A DNA stretch of 64,000 nt, taken from contig NZ_DIHC01000001.1 in NCBI RefSeq assembly GCF_002419965.1, positions 186,001 to 250,000 of the forward strand, read 5' to 3'. The DNA is from Pseudomonas sp. UBA5706. Lineage in GTDB: Bacteria > Pseudomonadota > Gammaproteobacteria > Pseudomonadales > Pseudomonadaceae. The position numbers and the translations under genes were made by a program. Numbering within the stretch: position 1 is the stretch's first letter; every line of letters starts with the position of its first letter. A model generated the notes under the pieces. The model searched no databases. It was not told the DNA's origin and saw only the letters and a program-made list of their open reading frames with translations. Shown here piece by piece: positions 53,706 to 63,121 of this stretch.

Positions 53706-55604
53706 CTACATTTCCACCTGCGTGCCCAACTCGATCACCCGATTGAACGGTAGCTTAAAGAACCTCAGGTTTCCGTTGGCGTTCTTCAACATGAAGGCGA
53801 ACAGCCCTTCGCGCCAGCGGGCCATGCCGACCAGCTTGGAAGAGACCACGGTCTCGCGGCTGAGGAAGTACGTTGTACGCATCGGACTGAAGTCCAGCTC
53901 GGCCAGATGGCACAATTTCAGCGCAGCGGGCACGTCCGGCTCGTCGATGAAACCAAAGTGCAGGATCACCCGGAAGAACCCTTCACCATACGCCTCGACC
54001 TCGAAACGCTGGGCCGTGGGGACCCGCGGCGTGTCTTCGTAGACGACCGTCAGTAATACCACCTGCTCGTGCAAGACCTGGTTATGCAGCAGGTTGTGCA
54101 ACAGCGCATGAGGCACGGCGTCCGGGCGAGCGGTGAGGAATACCGCAGTGCCCTGCACCCGATGAGGCGGTTGGACGCGGATACTGCTAATGAAGATGGG
54201 CAGCGGCAGCCCACCCTCGTTGATGCGATCCACCAAGAGCTGCTTGCCGCGTTTCCAGGTGGTCATCAGGATGAACAGCGCAATGCCAGCCAGGAACGGG
54301 AACGCGCCGCCCTGCACCACTTTCGGCACGTTGGCCGCGAAAAACATGCCATCGACGAACAGGCAACCCAAGAGGACCGGCACCGCCAGCAACGGCGGCC
54401 ACTTCCACGCCAGCAGCATCACCGACGCCACAAGGATCGTGGTGCACAACATCGTGCCCGTCACCGCCACGCCATACGCCGAGGCCAGGGCGCCGGAGGA
54501 CTCGAAGCCCAGCACCAGCAGGATTACCCCGACCATCAGCGCCCAGTTCACCGCCCCGATGTAGATCTGACCTTGAGCATCACTGGAGGTGTGCTGGATG
54601 TACATTCGCGGGATGTAACCGAGCTGTATCGCCTGCAGTGTCATGGAGAACGCGCCGGAAATCACTGCTTGGGAAGCAATAATGGTCGCCAGCGTAGAGA
54701 GGCCGATCAGCGGCAACAGCGCCCAACCTGGCGCCAACAGGTAGAACGGATTGCGCACAGCCTCGGGATTCTCGATCACCACCGCGCCCTGCCCGAAATA
54801 GTTGAGCACCAAAGCCGGCAGCACCAGCGCAAACCAGGCTCGGGAAATCGGCTTGCGTCCGAAATGCCCCATGTCCGCGTACAAGGCCTCGGCACCGGTC
54901 AACGCCAATACCACCGCGCCCAGTACGGCGACGCCAATCCCTGGGTGGTCGATGAAGAAACGCACCGCCCAGACCGGATTGATCGCGTGCAGCACTTCAG
55001 GTTGCTGAACGATGCCGTGAATACCGAGCACACCAAGGGTCACGAACCACAGCACCATGATCGGGCCAAACATCACGCCGATCCGGGCAGTCCCGTGCCG
55101 CTGGATCAAAAACAGACCGACCAGCACGATCAACGCAATCGGCACCACCCAGTGTTCCAGGCCATCGAACGCCAGCTCCATACCCTCGACCGCCGACAGC
55201 ACCGAAATGGCTGGAGTAATCATGCTGTCGCCATAGAACAGCGCAGCACCGAACAGGCCGAAAACGATCATCGTCGCCTGCAGTTTCGGGTATTTCGAAG
55301 AAGCGCGACGGGCCAGTGCGGTCAAGGCCATGATGCCGCCCTCACCGTCATTATCGGCGCGCAGCACCAACGCCATGTATTTGAAGGAGACGACCCAGAT
55401 CAGCGCCCAGAAAATCAGCGACAGAATTCCCAGCACCGAATCGTGACCGGCCTGCACACCGTAGCCGCCAGCGAACACTTCCTTGATCGTGTACAGCGGA
55501 CTGGTACCGATATCGCCGTACGCCACTCCCACCGCGCCTACCAGTAGACTCAACGGTTTGACCGACGAATGTCCGGCCTCGGCCTGACTAGTTGCGTGAC
55601 CCAT
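53706..55604 (-). CDS. kup: Potassium uptake protein Kup
   Basis: A 632-residue KUP/HAK/KT-family K+ symporter. The family motif GVAYGDIGTSPLYTIKEVFA is at residues 27-46, with about 12 membrane helices and a C-terminal cytoplasmic domain of roughly 150 residues. GGGAG lies 6 bases before ATG at 55604. Confidence 0.95.
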   Translation of the reverse strand: MGHATSQAEAGHSSVKPLSLLVGAVGVAYGDIGTSPLYTIKEVFAGGYGVQAGHDSVLGILSLIFWALIWVVSFKYMALVLRADNDGEGGIMALTALARRASSKYPKLQATMIVFGLFGAALFYGDSMITPAISVLSAVEGMELAFDGLEHWVVPIALIVLVGLFLIQRHGTARIGVMFGPIMVLWFVTLGVLGIHGIVQQPEVLHAINPVWAVRFFIDHPGIGVAVLGAVVLALTGAEALYADMGHFGRKPISRAWFALVLPALVLNYFGQGAVVIENPEAVRNPFYLLAPGWALLPLIGLSTLATIIASQAVISGAFSMTLQAIQLGYIPRMYIQHTSSDAQGQIYIGAVNWALMVGVILLVLGFESSGALASAYGVAVTGTMLCTTILVASVMLLAWKWPPLLAVPVLLGCLFVDGMFFAANVPKVVQGGAFPFLAGIALFILMTTWKRGKQLLVDRINEGGLPLPIFISSIRVQPPHRVQGTAVFLTARPDAVPHALLHNLLHNQVLHEQVVLLTVVYEDTPRVPTAQRFEVEAYGEGFFRVILHFGFIDEPDVPAALKLCHLAELDFSPMRTTYFLSRETVVSSKLVGMARWREGLFAFMLKNANGNLRFFKLPFNRVIELGTQVEM

Positions 55605-55875
55605 TTACCACTCCCGAAACCATGACTCAAGTACGCGACATGCCGCTGTCAGATTGACCCGCAGCGTGCCGGCAAATTCCGATGCACCCGGCCGACAAGG
55701 GCCACCGGGTTCAACGCCGCGAAGCATAGCGCAGCACTCGTCGTAATTCTCGGTATAACGCTGGTCAATCACGGTTCTCGTCGCTAGAATTGCGCACTTT
55801 TTGATCAGAGGCGCACCAAGCGCCCAGTCAATGCCTCGGCCAATCGCCCGGGCATACCTACGCCGAGGTTAGTCA

Positions 55876-57213
55876 ATGTCCACCGTTACCACGCCTGCCG
55901 CCCCCAAGGTCGGGTTCGTTTCCTTGGGTTGCCCGAAGGCGCTCGTTGATTCGGAGCGCATCCTCACTCAGCTGCGCATGGAAGGCTACCAGGTCGTGCC
56001 AACCTACGAGGACGCCGACGTGGTGGTAGTCAACACCTGCGGTTTCATCGACAGCGCCAAGGCCGAGTCGCTGGACACCATCGGTGAAGCCATTGCCGAA
56101 AATGGCAAAGTGATCGTGACCGGCTGCATGGGCGTGGACGAGAGCGTGATCCGCAGTGTGCACCCCAGCGTACTGGCCGTTACCGGCCCCCACCAATATG
56201 AGCAAGTGGTCAACGCCGTGCACGATGCGGCGCCGCCGAAGCTCGATCACAACCCGCTGATCGATCTGGTGCCGCCGCAAGGCATCAAGCTGACCCCGCG
56301 CCACTACGCCTACCTGAAGATTTCCGAAGGCTGCAACCACAGCTGCAGCTTCTGCATCATCCCATCGATGCGCGGCAAGCTGGTCAGCCGTCCGGTGGGC
56401 GATGTGCTGGATGAAGCTCAGCGCCTGGCCAAGGCCGGGGTCAAGGAGCTGCTGGTGATCTCCCAGGACACCAGCGCCTACGGCGTAGACGTCAAGTACC
56501 GCACCGGGTTCTGGAACGGCCAACCGGTCAAAACGCGCATGACCGAGCTCTGCCAGGCCCTGAGTTCGCTGGGTGTCTGGGTTCGCATGCATTACGTCTA
56601 TCCGTATCCGCATGTCGACGAGATCATCCCGTTGATGGCTGAAGGCAAGATCCTCCCGTACCTGGATATCCCGTTCCAGCACGCCAGCCCGAAGATCCTC
56701 AAGCTGATGAAACGCCCGGCCTTCGAAGACAAGACCCTGGCGCGCATCAAGAAGTGGCGCGAACAGTGCCCGGACCTGATCATCCGTTCAACCTTCATCG
56801 TTGGCTTCCCGGGTGAAACCGAAGAAGACTTCCAGTACCTGCTGGACTGGCTGACTGAAGCACAGCTCGATCGTGTTGGTTGCTTCCAATACTCGCCGGT
56901 CGAAGGCGCGCCTGCCAACCTGCTGGACGCGGCCATCGTGCCGGAAGACGTCAAGCAGGAGCGCTGGGACCGCTTCATGGCGCACCAGCAGGCCATCAGC
57001 GCGGCCCGCCTGCAGATGAAGATCGGCAAGGAAATCGAAGTGCTGATCGACGAAGTCGACGAGCAGGGTTTTGTCGGCCGTTCGTTCTTCGATGCCCCGG
57101 AAATCGACGGCAACGTGTTCGTCGAGAGCGATCTGGACCTCAAGCCAGGCGACAAGATCATGTGCCGCGTGGTCGATGCCGATGAATACGACCTGTGGGC
57201 CGAGACGATTTAA
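55876..57213 (+). CDS. rimO: Ribosomal protein S12 methylthiotransferase RimO
   Basis: A 445-residue radical SAM enzyme that methylthiolates the conserved Asp of S12. The UPF0004 domain has SLGCPKALVDSE, NTCGFIDSA and TGCMGVDE cysteines; the radical SAM motif is CNHSCSFC (about 151-158); a C-terminal TRAM domain ends RVVDADEYDLWAE. The SLGCPKxxVDSE form separates RimO from MiaB. Confidence 0.96.
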   Translation: MSTVTTPAAPKVGFVSLGCPKALVDSERILTQLRMEGYQVVPTYEDADVVVVNTCGFIDSAKAESLDTIGEAIAENGKVIVTGCMGVDESVIRSVHPSVLAVTGPHQYEQVVNAVHDAAPPKLDHNPLIDLVPPQGIKLTPRHYAYLKISEGCNHSCSFCIIPSMRGKLVSRPVGDVLDEAQRLAKAGVKELLVISQDTSAYGVDVKYRTGFWNGQPVKTRMTELCQALSSLGVWVRMHYVYPYPHVDEIIPLMAEGKILPYLDIPFQHASPKILKLMKRPAFEDKTLARIKKWREQCPDLIIRSTFIVGFPGETEEDFQYLLDWLTEAQLDRVGCFQYSPVEGAPANLLDAAIVPEDVKQERWDRFMAHQQAISAARLQMKIGKEIEVLIDEVDEQGFVGRSFFDAPEIDGNVFVESDLDLKPGDKIMCRVVDADEYDLWAETI

Positions 57214-57235
57214 GACCTCAGTGCACTTTGCCCCT

Positions 57236-57274
57236 CAACAACCCCACCCGTAAAACGGCGGGGTTTGTTTTTTC
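57236..57274 (+). terminator. Terminator of rimO
   Basis: AACCCCACCCGT and ACGGCGGGGTT pair imperfectly, followed by TGTTTTTT. Confidence 0.8.
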
Positions 57275-57323
57275 TGGCTATCGTCTCCACTTTAGAACAA
57301 CGACAAACAGGAGAAGCGGCAAC

Positions 57324-57776
57324 ATGGCCCACCACTCGGTCATTTACCTGCCAAAGAAGCATGATTACGCCGAACTGACCCGGCTCTGGGAGGCCTCGGT
57401 CCGGGCGACCCATGATTTTCTGCCGGAAAATTACATCGCCCTGCTACGCAATCTTTTGCAAAGCCAGTACCTGGATGCAGTAACGCTGTTTTGCACCCGC
57501 GACTCGCAGCTGGACATCACAGGCTTCGGCGGGACCACGCCAGGCAAGTTGGAAATGCTGTTCATCGCACCTAAACATCGCGGCCTGGGGCTGGGCAAGA
57601 AGCTGCTGGAGTATGCAATCGAGCATTTCCAGATCACCGAACTGGATGTGAACGAGCAGAACCCGCAGGCGCTGGGGTTCTATGAGAAACAGGGGTTCGA
57701 GGTTACCGGGCGTTCGGCGGTGGACGGCCTTGGCAGGCCGTACCCGATGTTGCGCATGAGATTGAAACCCCAGTGA
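57324..57776 (+). CDS. GNAT-family N-acetyltransferase, YjaB-like
   Basis: A 150-residue GNAT protein. The acetyl-CoA loop is KHRGLGLGKKLLEYAI, and the start WEASVRATHDFL and end DVNEQNPQALGFYEKQGFEV...DGLGRPYPM closely resemble E. coli YjaB as I recall it. AGGAG lies 10 bases before ATG at 57324. The acceptor substrate is unknown. Confidence 0.87.
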   Translation: MAHHSVIYLPKKHDYAELTRLWEASVRATHDFLPENYIALLRNLLQSQYLDAVTLFCTRDSQLDITGFGGTTPGKLEMLFIAPKHRGLGLGKKLLEYAIEHFQITELDVNEQNPQALGFYEKQGFEVTGRSAVDGLGRPYPMLRMRLKPQ

Positions 57777-57874
57777 GGGGACCCTCGCGCGCCGCTCTAG
57801 CGGCACGGCTTGCTGGGGGGCAGCGATTTGAAAGATACCGCCGTCGGACAGCCGGACCGCTACAAGGCAATGCA

Positions 57875-58870
57875 TCAGCGCTGCAGACTTTCCAACAGCA
57901 CTTTATTGAACTGCTGCGGATCCTGAATTTGCGGCGCGTGCCCTAGCCCGGCGAATTCGATCAGCGTGGCCCCAGGAATTCGTTTAGCGACCGCCCTGCC
58001 CAATTCCGGATAGTTACCCAGCGTTTTGCGCAGTGCCTCAGGCGCAGCATCCTTGGCAATGGCTGTGTTGTCTTTTTGCCCGATAAGCAACACGGTCGGC
58101 ATCTTCAACTTATCGAAGTCGTAGAACACCGGCTGATTGAAAATCATCCCGTAGGTCTGTGCCGATGCCCGTGCGACCTCTTCCCTGCCCCTGCCATTGA
58201 ACATTCCCGCCTGCATATCGACCCAGTGATCGAATTCCGGCCGCCACTGGTTAGCGTAGTAGGTTGATTGCTGGTATTGGCGAATGCTCTGCGCGTTGGT
58301 CTTCAGTTCCCGCGCGTACCATTCGTCGAAACTGCGATCCGGCACGCCTTTGGCCTTCCAGTCTTCTAGACCGATCGGATTGACCAGCAGCAACTGATCC
58401 ACCTGATCCGGATACATCAGCGCGAAGCGGGTCGCCAGCATGCCGCCCATGGAGTGGCCGACGACCGTCACATGATCGATATCCAGGCTGGTCAGCAGTG
58501 CCCGCGTGTTCTGGGCCAGCTGCTCGAAAGAATACGTGTAGTCCGCCGGTTTGCTGGAGCGACAGAACCCGATCTGATCGGGTGCGACCACGCGATAACC
58601 CGCCGCCGTGAGCGCTTTGATGCTGCCCTCCCAAGTCGCGCCGCAGAAGTTCTTGCCATGCAGCATCAGCACGCTTCGGCCGTTAGGCGTGCCGCTCGGC
58701 TTGATGTCCATGTAACCCATCTGCACCTGGGCACCCTGCGACTCGAAGCTGAAGTTCCGCGCCGGGAACGGGTACTGAAAACCTTCCAGTTGCGGCCCAT
58801 AGGAAGGTGCCTGCGCTGCCATCAGCGGCAGGCTGATACTCATCAACAAAGCGGGTAGCCATTTGGTCAT
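57875..58870 (-). CDS. Secreted or periplasmic alpha/beta hydrolase
   Basis: A 331-residue hydrolase with a signal peptide (LPALLMSISLPLMAAQA). The domain has LHGKNFCGATW (oxyanion), nucleophile GHSMGGM, VNPIGLEDW and a C-terminal His in GLGHAPQIQDP. It resembles epoxide hydrolase/haloalkane dehalogenase-like esterases. Convergent with the acetyltransferase gene; substrate unknown. Confidence 0.88.
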   Translation of the reverse strand: MTKWLPALLMSISLPLMAAQAPSYGPQLEGFQYPFPARNFSFESQGAQVQMGYMDIKPSGTPNGRSVLMLHGKNFCGATWEGSIKALTAAGYRVVAPDQIGFCRSSKPADYTYSFEQLAQNTRALLTSLDIDHVTVVGHSMGGMLATRFALMYPDQVDQLLLVNPIGLEDWKAKGVPDRSFDEWYARELKTNAQSIRQYQQSTYYANQWRPEFDHWVDMQAGMFNGRGREEVARASAQTYGMIFNQPVFYDFDKLKMPTVLLIGQKDNTAIAKDAAPEALRKTLGNYPELGRAVAKRIPGATLIEFAGLGHAPQIQDPQQFNKVLLESLQR

Positions 58871-59031
58871 GAAAAGCTCCAGACAGTGGGGGGATAAAAA
58901 GCATACCTACGTTGCTCTCGAAAAAATCCCTCAAGTGGACGCTGACTCTGGAAGCATTTTCAATGTTGCCGCGATTAACGGTGCTTGCATGGGTACAATA
59001 GGCGCCTTTCCCTTCTGTTACGGCTTTTCTC

Positions 59032-59742
59032 ATGACTGACCCCATTCGCCTTTCCAAACGCCTTATCGAGCTGGTCGGCTGCTCACGCCGTGAAGCCGAA
59101 CTGTTCATCGAAGGCGGCTGGGTCACGGTAGACGGCGTGGTCGTCGACGAGCCGCAATTCAAGGTTGAGCACCAGACCGTCGTGCTCAGCCCCGAGGCTA
59201 AAGCCGATACCCCGGAAGCGGTGACCATACTGTTCAATGCCGCTGCGGGCATGAGCCCGCAACAGGCGCTGCCATTGATCACGCCCGGCACGCTGTCGCC
59301 TGAACATAGCGTCGGTAGGCGTCCGCTCAAGGGACACTTCTTGCGTCTGGAGGCGATCTCCACCCTGCAAGCCAGCGCCAGCGGTCTGATGGTGTTTAGC
59401 CAGGACTGGAAGATCCTGCGCAAGCTTACCGACGACCGCAGCAAAATAGAGCAGGAATACGTGGTGGAGATCGACGGCGAAATGGTCGCTCACGGTCTCA
59501 ATCGCCTGAACCACGGCCTGATGTACAAGGGCAAGGAATTGCCGAAGGTCAAAGCCAGCTGGCAGAACGAAACCCGCCTGCGCTTCGCCATGAAGAACCC
59601 GCAGCCCGGCGTCATCGCGTTGATGTGCGAGGCCGTGGGCCTGAAGGTCGTCTCCGTGCGACGCATCCGCATAGGCGGAGTCTCCATCGGCAAGGTGCCG
59701 GAAGGTCACTGGCGCTACATGACCGACAAGGAAAAGTTTTAA
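59032..59742 (+). CDS. RsuA/RluF-like protein lacking the catalytic aspartate
   Basis: A 236-residue protein with an N-terminal S4 RNA-binding domain (IRLSKRLIELVGCSRREAEL, VTVDG) and a pseudouridine-synthase-like core (QEYVVEIDGE, VVSVRRIRIGGVSIGKVPEG). In active RsuA-type enzymes the motif GRLDxxTxGL supplies the catalytic Asp; here residues 110-119 read STLQASASGL, with Gln113 at that place. It is thus probably inactive as a synthase or a diverged RNA-binding protein. The C-terminal half is intact, so recent decay is unlikely. Confidence 0.82.
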   Translation: MTDPIRLSKRLIELVGCSRREAELFIEGGWVTVDGVVVDEPQFKVEHQTVVLSPEAKADTPEAVTILFNAAAGMSPQQALPLITPGTLSPEHSVGRRPLKGHFLRLEAISTLQASASGLMVFSQDWKILRKLTDDRSKIEQEYVVEIDGEMVAHGLNRLNHGLMYKGKELPKVKASWQNETRLRFAMKNPQPGVIALMCEAVGLKVVSVRRIRIGGVSIGKVPEGHWRYMTDKEKF

Positions 59743-59808
59743 CCCTCTTTTTCAGCGCCACGCGGGACTTCGCGCGCGCTCACATCGATTGATCAGGAAA
59801 CACGCATC

Positions 59809-60270
59809 ATGATGAACAACGACGTACTGCGTAGCATCCGCTACATGCTCGATATCAGCGACGCCAAAGTGGTGGATATCATCAAGCTGGGGGGCTACGA
59901 CGTCACCAAGACCCAGGTTACCGCCTTCATGAAAAAGGATGAGGAGGAAGGCTTCGAGCCGTGCAGCGACGAGATCATGGCGCACTTTCTCGACGGTCTG
60001 GTGTTTTTCAAGCGCGGCAAGGATGAAAGCCGTCCGCCGTTGCCACTCGAGTTGCCAATGACCAACAACATTGTGTTGAAAAAGCTGCGCGTCGCATTCG
60101 AACTCAAGGAAGAGGATATGCATGCGATCCTCAAGGCCGCGGAGTTTCCGGTGTCCAAGCCGGAGCTGAGCGCGCTGTTCCGCAAGGCCGGCCATAACAA
60201 CTATCGTCTGTGTGGCGACCAACTGCTGCGCAACTTCCTGCGCGGCCTGACCCTGCGCACTCGCGGTTAA
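59809..60270 (+). CDS. DUF1456 (YehS-like) protein
   Basis: A 153-residue protein made of two similar halves: MMNNDVLRSIRYMLDISDAK...AFMKKDEE and MTNNIVLKKLRVAFELKEED...ALFRKAGH. The duplicated N-x-V-L-(R/K) helix pattern is the mark of DUF1456, as in E. coli YehS. AGGAA lies 9 bases or so upstream. Function unknown. It lies just before trmO. Confidence 0.87.
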   Translation: MMNNDVLRSIRYMLDISDAKVVDIIKLGGYDVTKTQVTAFMKKDEEEGFEPCSDEIMAHFLDGLVFFKRGKDESRPPLPLELPMTNNIVLKKLRVAFELKEEDMHAILKAAEFPVSKPELSALFRKAGHNNYRLCGDQLLRNFLRGLTLRTRG

Positions 60271-60301
60271 GCGCAGTCGATCGCTGAATGAGCCAAGTTG
60301 C

Positions 60302-61006
60302 ATGAACCAGAGCTACAACGTTACTCCCATCGGCTTCGTTCGTTCGTGTTTCAAGGAGAAGTTCGCCATCCCGCGCCAGCCGCAGTTGGCTCCTGCCGCC
60401 CGCGGTGCGCTGGAACTGGTGGCGCCTTTCGACCAAGGTGATGCGGTTCAGGGCCTGGAGCAGGTCAGTCACGTCTGGCTGCTGTTCCTGTTTCACCAGG
60501 CACTGGAGGAGCGGCCACGCCTTAAAGTGCGCCCTCCCCGCCTGGGCGGCAATCAGTCTATGGGGGTATTCGCCACCCGTGCGACCCACCGCCCGAACGG
60601 CATTGGTCAATCGGTGGTCAAGCTGGAGAAGGTCGAGGCCGGTCGGCTGTGGCTGTCGGGGATTGACCTGCTGGACGGCACGCCAGTGCTGGACATCAAA
60701 CCCTATGTGCCTTACGCCGACATCATCGACGCGGCCAGCAACAGCATGGCGGCGGCGGCACCCGAGCTGATCACCGTGTCCTGGGACGACGGGGCGCTGC
60801 AGCAGGCTCGTGCACATAGTCTGCGTCTGAATGAGCCGCTGGTGGAGCTGATCGAGCAGTGCCTGGCTCAGGATCCGCGCCCCGCCTATCAGGTGCCTGT
60901 GCCAGAACGTCGCTACGGCGCGCAGTTCTGGGACCTGGACGTGCGTTGGCATTATCCCCTGCCAGGCGAGATACGGGTGCTGGAAGTCGTTTGCGCTGCC
61001 AACTGA
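60302..61006 (+). CDS. trmO: tRNA (t6A37) N6-methyltransferase TrmO
   Basis: A 234-residue TsaA/VirR-like protein: TPIGFVRSCFKEKFAIPRQP, then HVWLLFLFHQ and FATRATHRPNGIGQSVVKLE, which form the SAM-binding beta-barrel signature. It methylates t6A at position 37 of tRNA-Thr(GGU). It follows the DUF1456 gene by 31 bases, probably co-transcribed. Confidence 0.9.
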   Translation: MNQSYNVTPIGFVRSCFKEKFAIPRQPQLAPAARGALELVAPFDQGDAVQGLEQVSHVWLLFLFHQALEERPRLKVRPPRLGGNQSMGVFATRATHRPNGIGQSVVKLEKVEAGRLWLSGIDLLDGTPVLDIKPYVPYADIIDAASNSMAAAAPELITVSWDDGALQQARAHSLRLNEPLVELIEQCLAQDPRPAYQVPVPERRYGAQFWDLDVRWHYPLPGEIRVLEVVCAAN

Positions 61007-61203
61007 CCACCCGGATACGCCGCACGATCTGCGCCTGATGCAGGCTGCGCGCGTTAGGCAACAAACGTTGCAAGAAAGCCGCTGCATTGGAGGTGAGATG
61101 GCCAGTACGTACGCGAACCTTGCTTCGCCCCTTGCAGGTCTTGGATAATCCGCAGCCCACACCCACCAACAGCCCCATAGAATGCCCAGAGGTATCGCTT
61201 AGC

Positions 61204-62430
61204 ATGGATGCACAGGCCGCAGCGCGGCTGGGCGATGAAGTCGCCCACGGATTCGGCGTCGCGGCCATGCTCGCCGGCGCGGTCGCCGGAGCCCTTGTCG
61301 GTGCGGCAATCATCGCCGTGACGGCAGCGACCGGTGGTTTGGCGGCTGTGATTCTGGCGGGGTCCATCGCCGCGGGCGGCCTGTCGATGTTCCAGTTGGT
61401 CAAGGGGCTCTCGGCGGTCTTCAATCTGCCCGAGCCAACCACAGGCTCGCTCATAAGAGGCAGTCCCAACGTATTCATCAACCTGCGTAACGCCATGCGT
61501 GCCAGTGAGGATGTGTCCAGTTCCTGCAGCGGGTTTCCCATGGGCCACCCGTACTGGCCGTTCCCGGTCACGATCGCCGAAGGCAGCGCCACCGTTTACT
61601 TCAACGGTAAGCCGGCGGCGCGGCTGAAGAGCAAAATGAGCTGCGGAGCGCATATCAAGTCCGGGAGCCACAACACGTTTATCGGTGGCCCGACGCTGCG
61701 CATGGAATTCGTGCTGGACATCGAGGGCTGGATGCACAACGGGCTGGAGGTTCTGGGCGTGGTCGCTGCCGCGGGCGCCTTGGTCCTGGCAGCCGTGGCC
61801 GGGCTGGCTGCTCTGATGACCGCCGGAGCGATCGGCGGTGCGGTCTATGGCGGCATGGAGCTGCTGGGCCAGCTCGGCGATCGGCTTGGCCCGGGTTACC
61901 GCGACCTGCTGCAAGGCATGGCCGGATTGGCGCTGCTCGGCGCAGGCCCGAAGATGGCAAGCTTGAGCGCCGAACGCAATGCTGCGCGCTTGGCCAGCCA
62001 GACCCTGCTGCTGGAAGTACGCACTGCCTCGCAGGTCAATGAGGCCTGGGTTGCTGAAGGCAACCTGCCGGCGTGGCTTGAGGGCACGCTGGTCAATACC
62101 GAAGTGGTGCCGGCGGGCACGCAATACCAAATGGTCGTCGCAGAAGGCCAAGCCGAGGCCATCGTTCGAGGCAAGCCAGCGTTCGGAGGCTTTGCTTCAC
62201 CTGACCCTATTCCCAGCCAGGCCTATGCGCGGGATAAACTCGTCATCCTCGAAGAATTCAAGTCGGACGTGTCGCGTGTGATAACTGTCGAAACGACTGC
62301 TCCGCAGAAGGTGTACAAAGGCATCACAGGCCCGCTGGGGGAGTACAACGGCGGGGTACGGCAGGTACAGTTCGTCGATGGAAAAAACGTGAAATTAGTG
62401 GGCACCCCTCGTGTGTTGCCTTTGGAGTGA
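61204..62430 (+). CDS. PAAR-domain type VI secretion effector, Tse6/Tas1-like N-terminus
   Basis: A 408-residue effector. Residues 15-68 and 181-222 are Gly/Ala-rich membrane regions flanking a PAAR domain (about 80-175: GSPNVFINLRNAMRA, ATVYFNGKPAARLKSKMSCG, HNTFIGGPT). From memory residues 1-250 (MDAQAAARLGDEVAHGFGVA..., DRLGPGYRDLLQGMAGLALL) are very close to the P. aeruginosa effectors Tse6 and Tas1. The last 130 residues differ and are the likely toxin; YQMVVAEGQAEAIVRGKPAF, GGFASPDPI and YARDKLVILEEF recall ADP-ribosyl-cyclase/NADase-type folds (inference). Start at 61204 aligns with Tse6. No Eag chaperone, vgrG or other T6SS gene is adjacent. Confidence 0.85.
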   Translation: MDAQAAARLGDEVAHGFGVAAMLAGAVAGALVGAAIIAVTAATGGLAAVILAGSIAAGGLSMFQLVKGLSAVFNLPEPTTGSLIRGSPNVFINLRNAMRASEDVSSSCSGFPMGHPYWPFPVTIAEGSATVYFNGKPAARLKSKMSCGAHIKSGSHNTFIGGPTLRMEFVLDIEGWMHNGLEVLGVVAAAGALVLAAVAGLAALMTAGAIGGAVYGGMELLGQLGDRLGPGYRDLLQGMAGLALLGAGPKMASLSAERNAARLASQTLLLEVRTASQVNEAWVAEGNLPAWLEGTLVNTEVVPAGTQYQMVVAEGQAEAIVRGKPAFGGFASPDPIPSQAYARDKLVILEEFKSDVSRVITVETTAPQKVYKGITGPLGEYNGGVRQVQFVDGKNVKLVGTPRVLPLE

Positions 62431-62436
62431 CAAGCG

Positions 62437-62898
62437 GTGATATGTGATTTTGAGGAAGTTCGAGAGGACGGGAAGGTCATCGACGAAAGCATGACCGTAG
62501 AGCGCATAGTTGCCCTGGGATGGCCGCCATGCAAGGTCGTAGAGGCTCGCTGGCGCTGGCAGGAGCAGCCGCTGAACATCGCCCATCGCCTCGGGTTTCT
62601 GGCGATCGTGGTACCGGATCGGCAGCACTTGGCTATTTTGTGGAACAACGACGAGTCGGGTGTGGATGCCACACTTTACGTGATCTCTGGCGACCGTCAC
62701 CGGCAGATGAAGATCGACGACCAACTGCTGATCAATGGCAAGATCGAGCCCGGCATCTACAGTTGGTTCGAGCATTTCGCGCATGAGTCGCCGAGCGTTT
62801 TTACCTGCATGTTCAGCCGCCAGCGCGACCAGGCTATGTTCAGGGTGGATATCGACGCTGCAAGCGGCGCGGTGATTGCGGTACTGCCTTCACGCTGA
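62437..62898 (+). CDS. Probable immunity protein of the PAAR effector
   Basis: A 153-residue soluble protein starting (GTG at 62437) VICDFEEVREDGKVIDESMT, 6 bases after the effector stop, with a GGAG in the effector's final codons as ribosome site. No signal peptide or membrane helix, so it would act in the cytoplasm. I do not recognise a family; assignment rests on position and size, which fit effector-immunity pairs. A terminator follows. Confidence 0.7.
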   Translation: MICDFEEVREDGKVIDESMTVERIVALGWPPCKVVEARWRWQEQPLNIAHRLGFLAIVVPDRQHLAILWNNDESGVDATLYVISGDRHRQMKIDDQLLINGKIEPGIYSWFEHFAHESPSVFTCMFSRQRDQAMFRVDIDAASGAVIAVLPSR

Positions 62899-62956
62899 GC
62901 ATCGTGCGGTGTGCGTCTGAATACCGCAGAAGCGCGAGTTGGCAGTCGCCGGAAAC

Positions 62957-62997
62957 AAAAAAACCGCCTGGTCCGTGACCTCCAAGCGGTTTTTTTC
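62957..62997 (+). terminator. Terminator after the immunity gene
   Basis: AAAAAACCGC and GCGGTTTTTT pair across a 19-base loop. Confidence 0.8.
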
Positions 62998-63121
62998 AGA
63001 CCCCAAGTCGCTGAGGCCTGTACTGACTTATTCGCGGGTAAATCCACTCGCACAGTGGTTGTGCGAGCGGTTCAGCCGCGATGGGTTTCGATCCGGGGTC
63101 TGCCGTGCAGCAGATTGAGCA

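Noticed and set aside
54069..55547. A 492-residue open frame antisense to kup
   Set aside because: Composition is His/Arg/Gln-rich, typical of an antisense shadow; kup itself is unmistakable.
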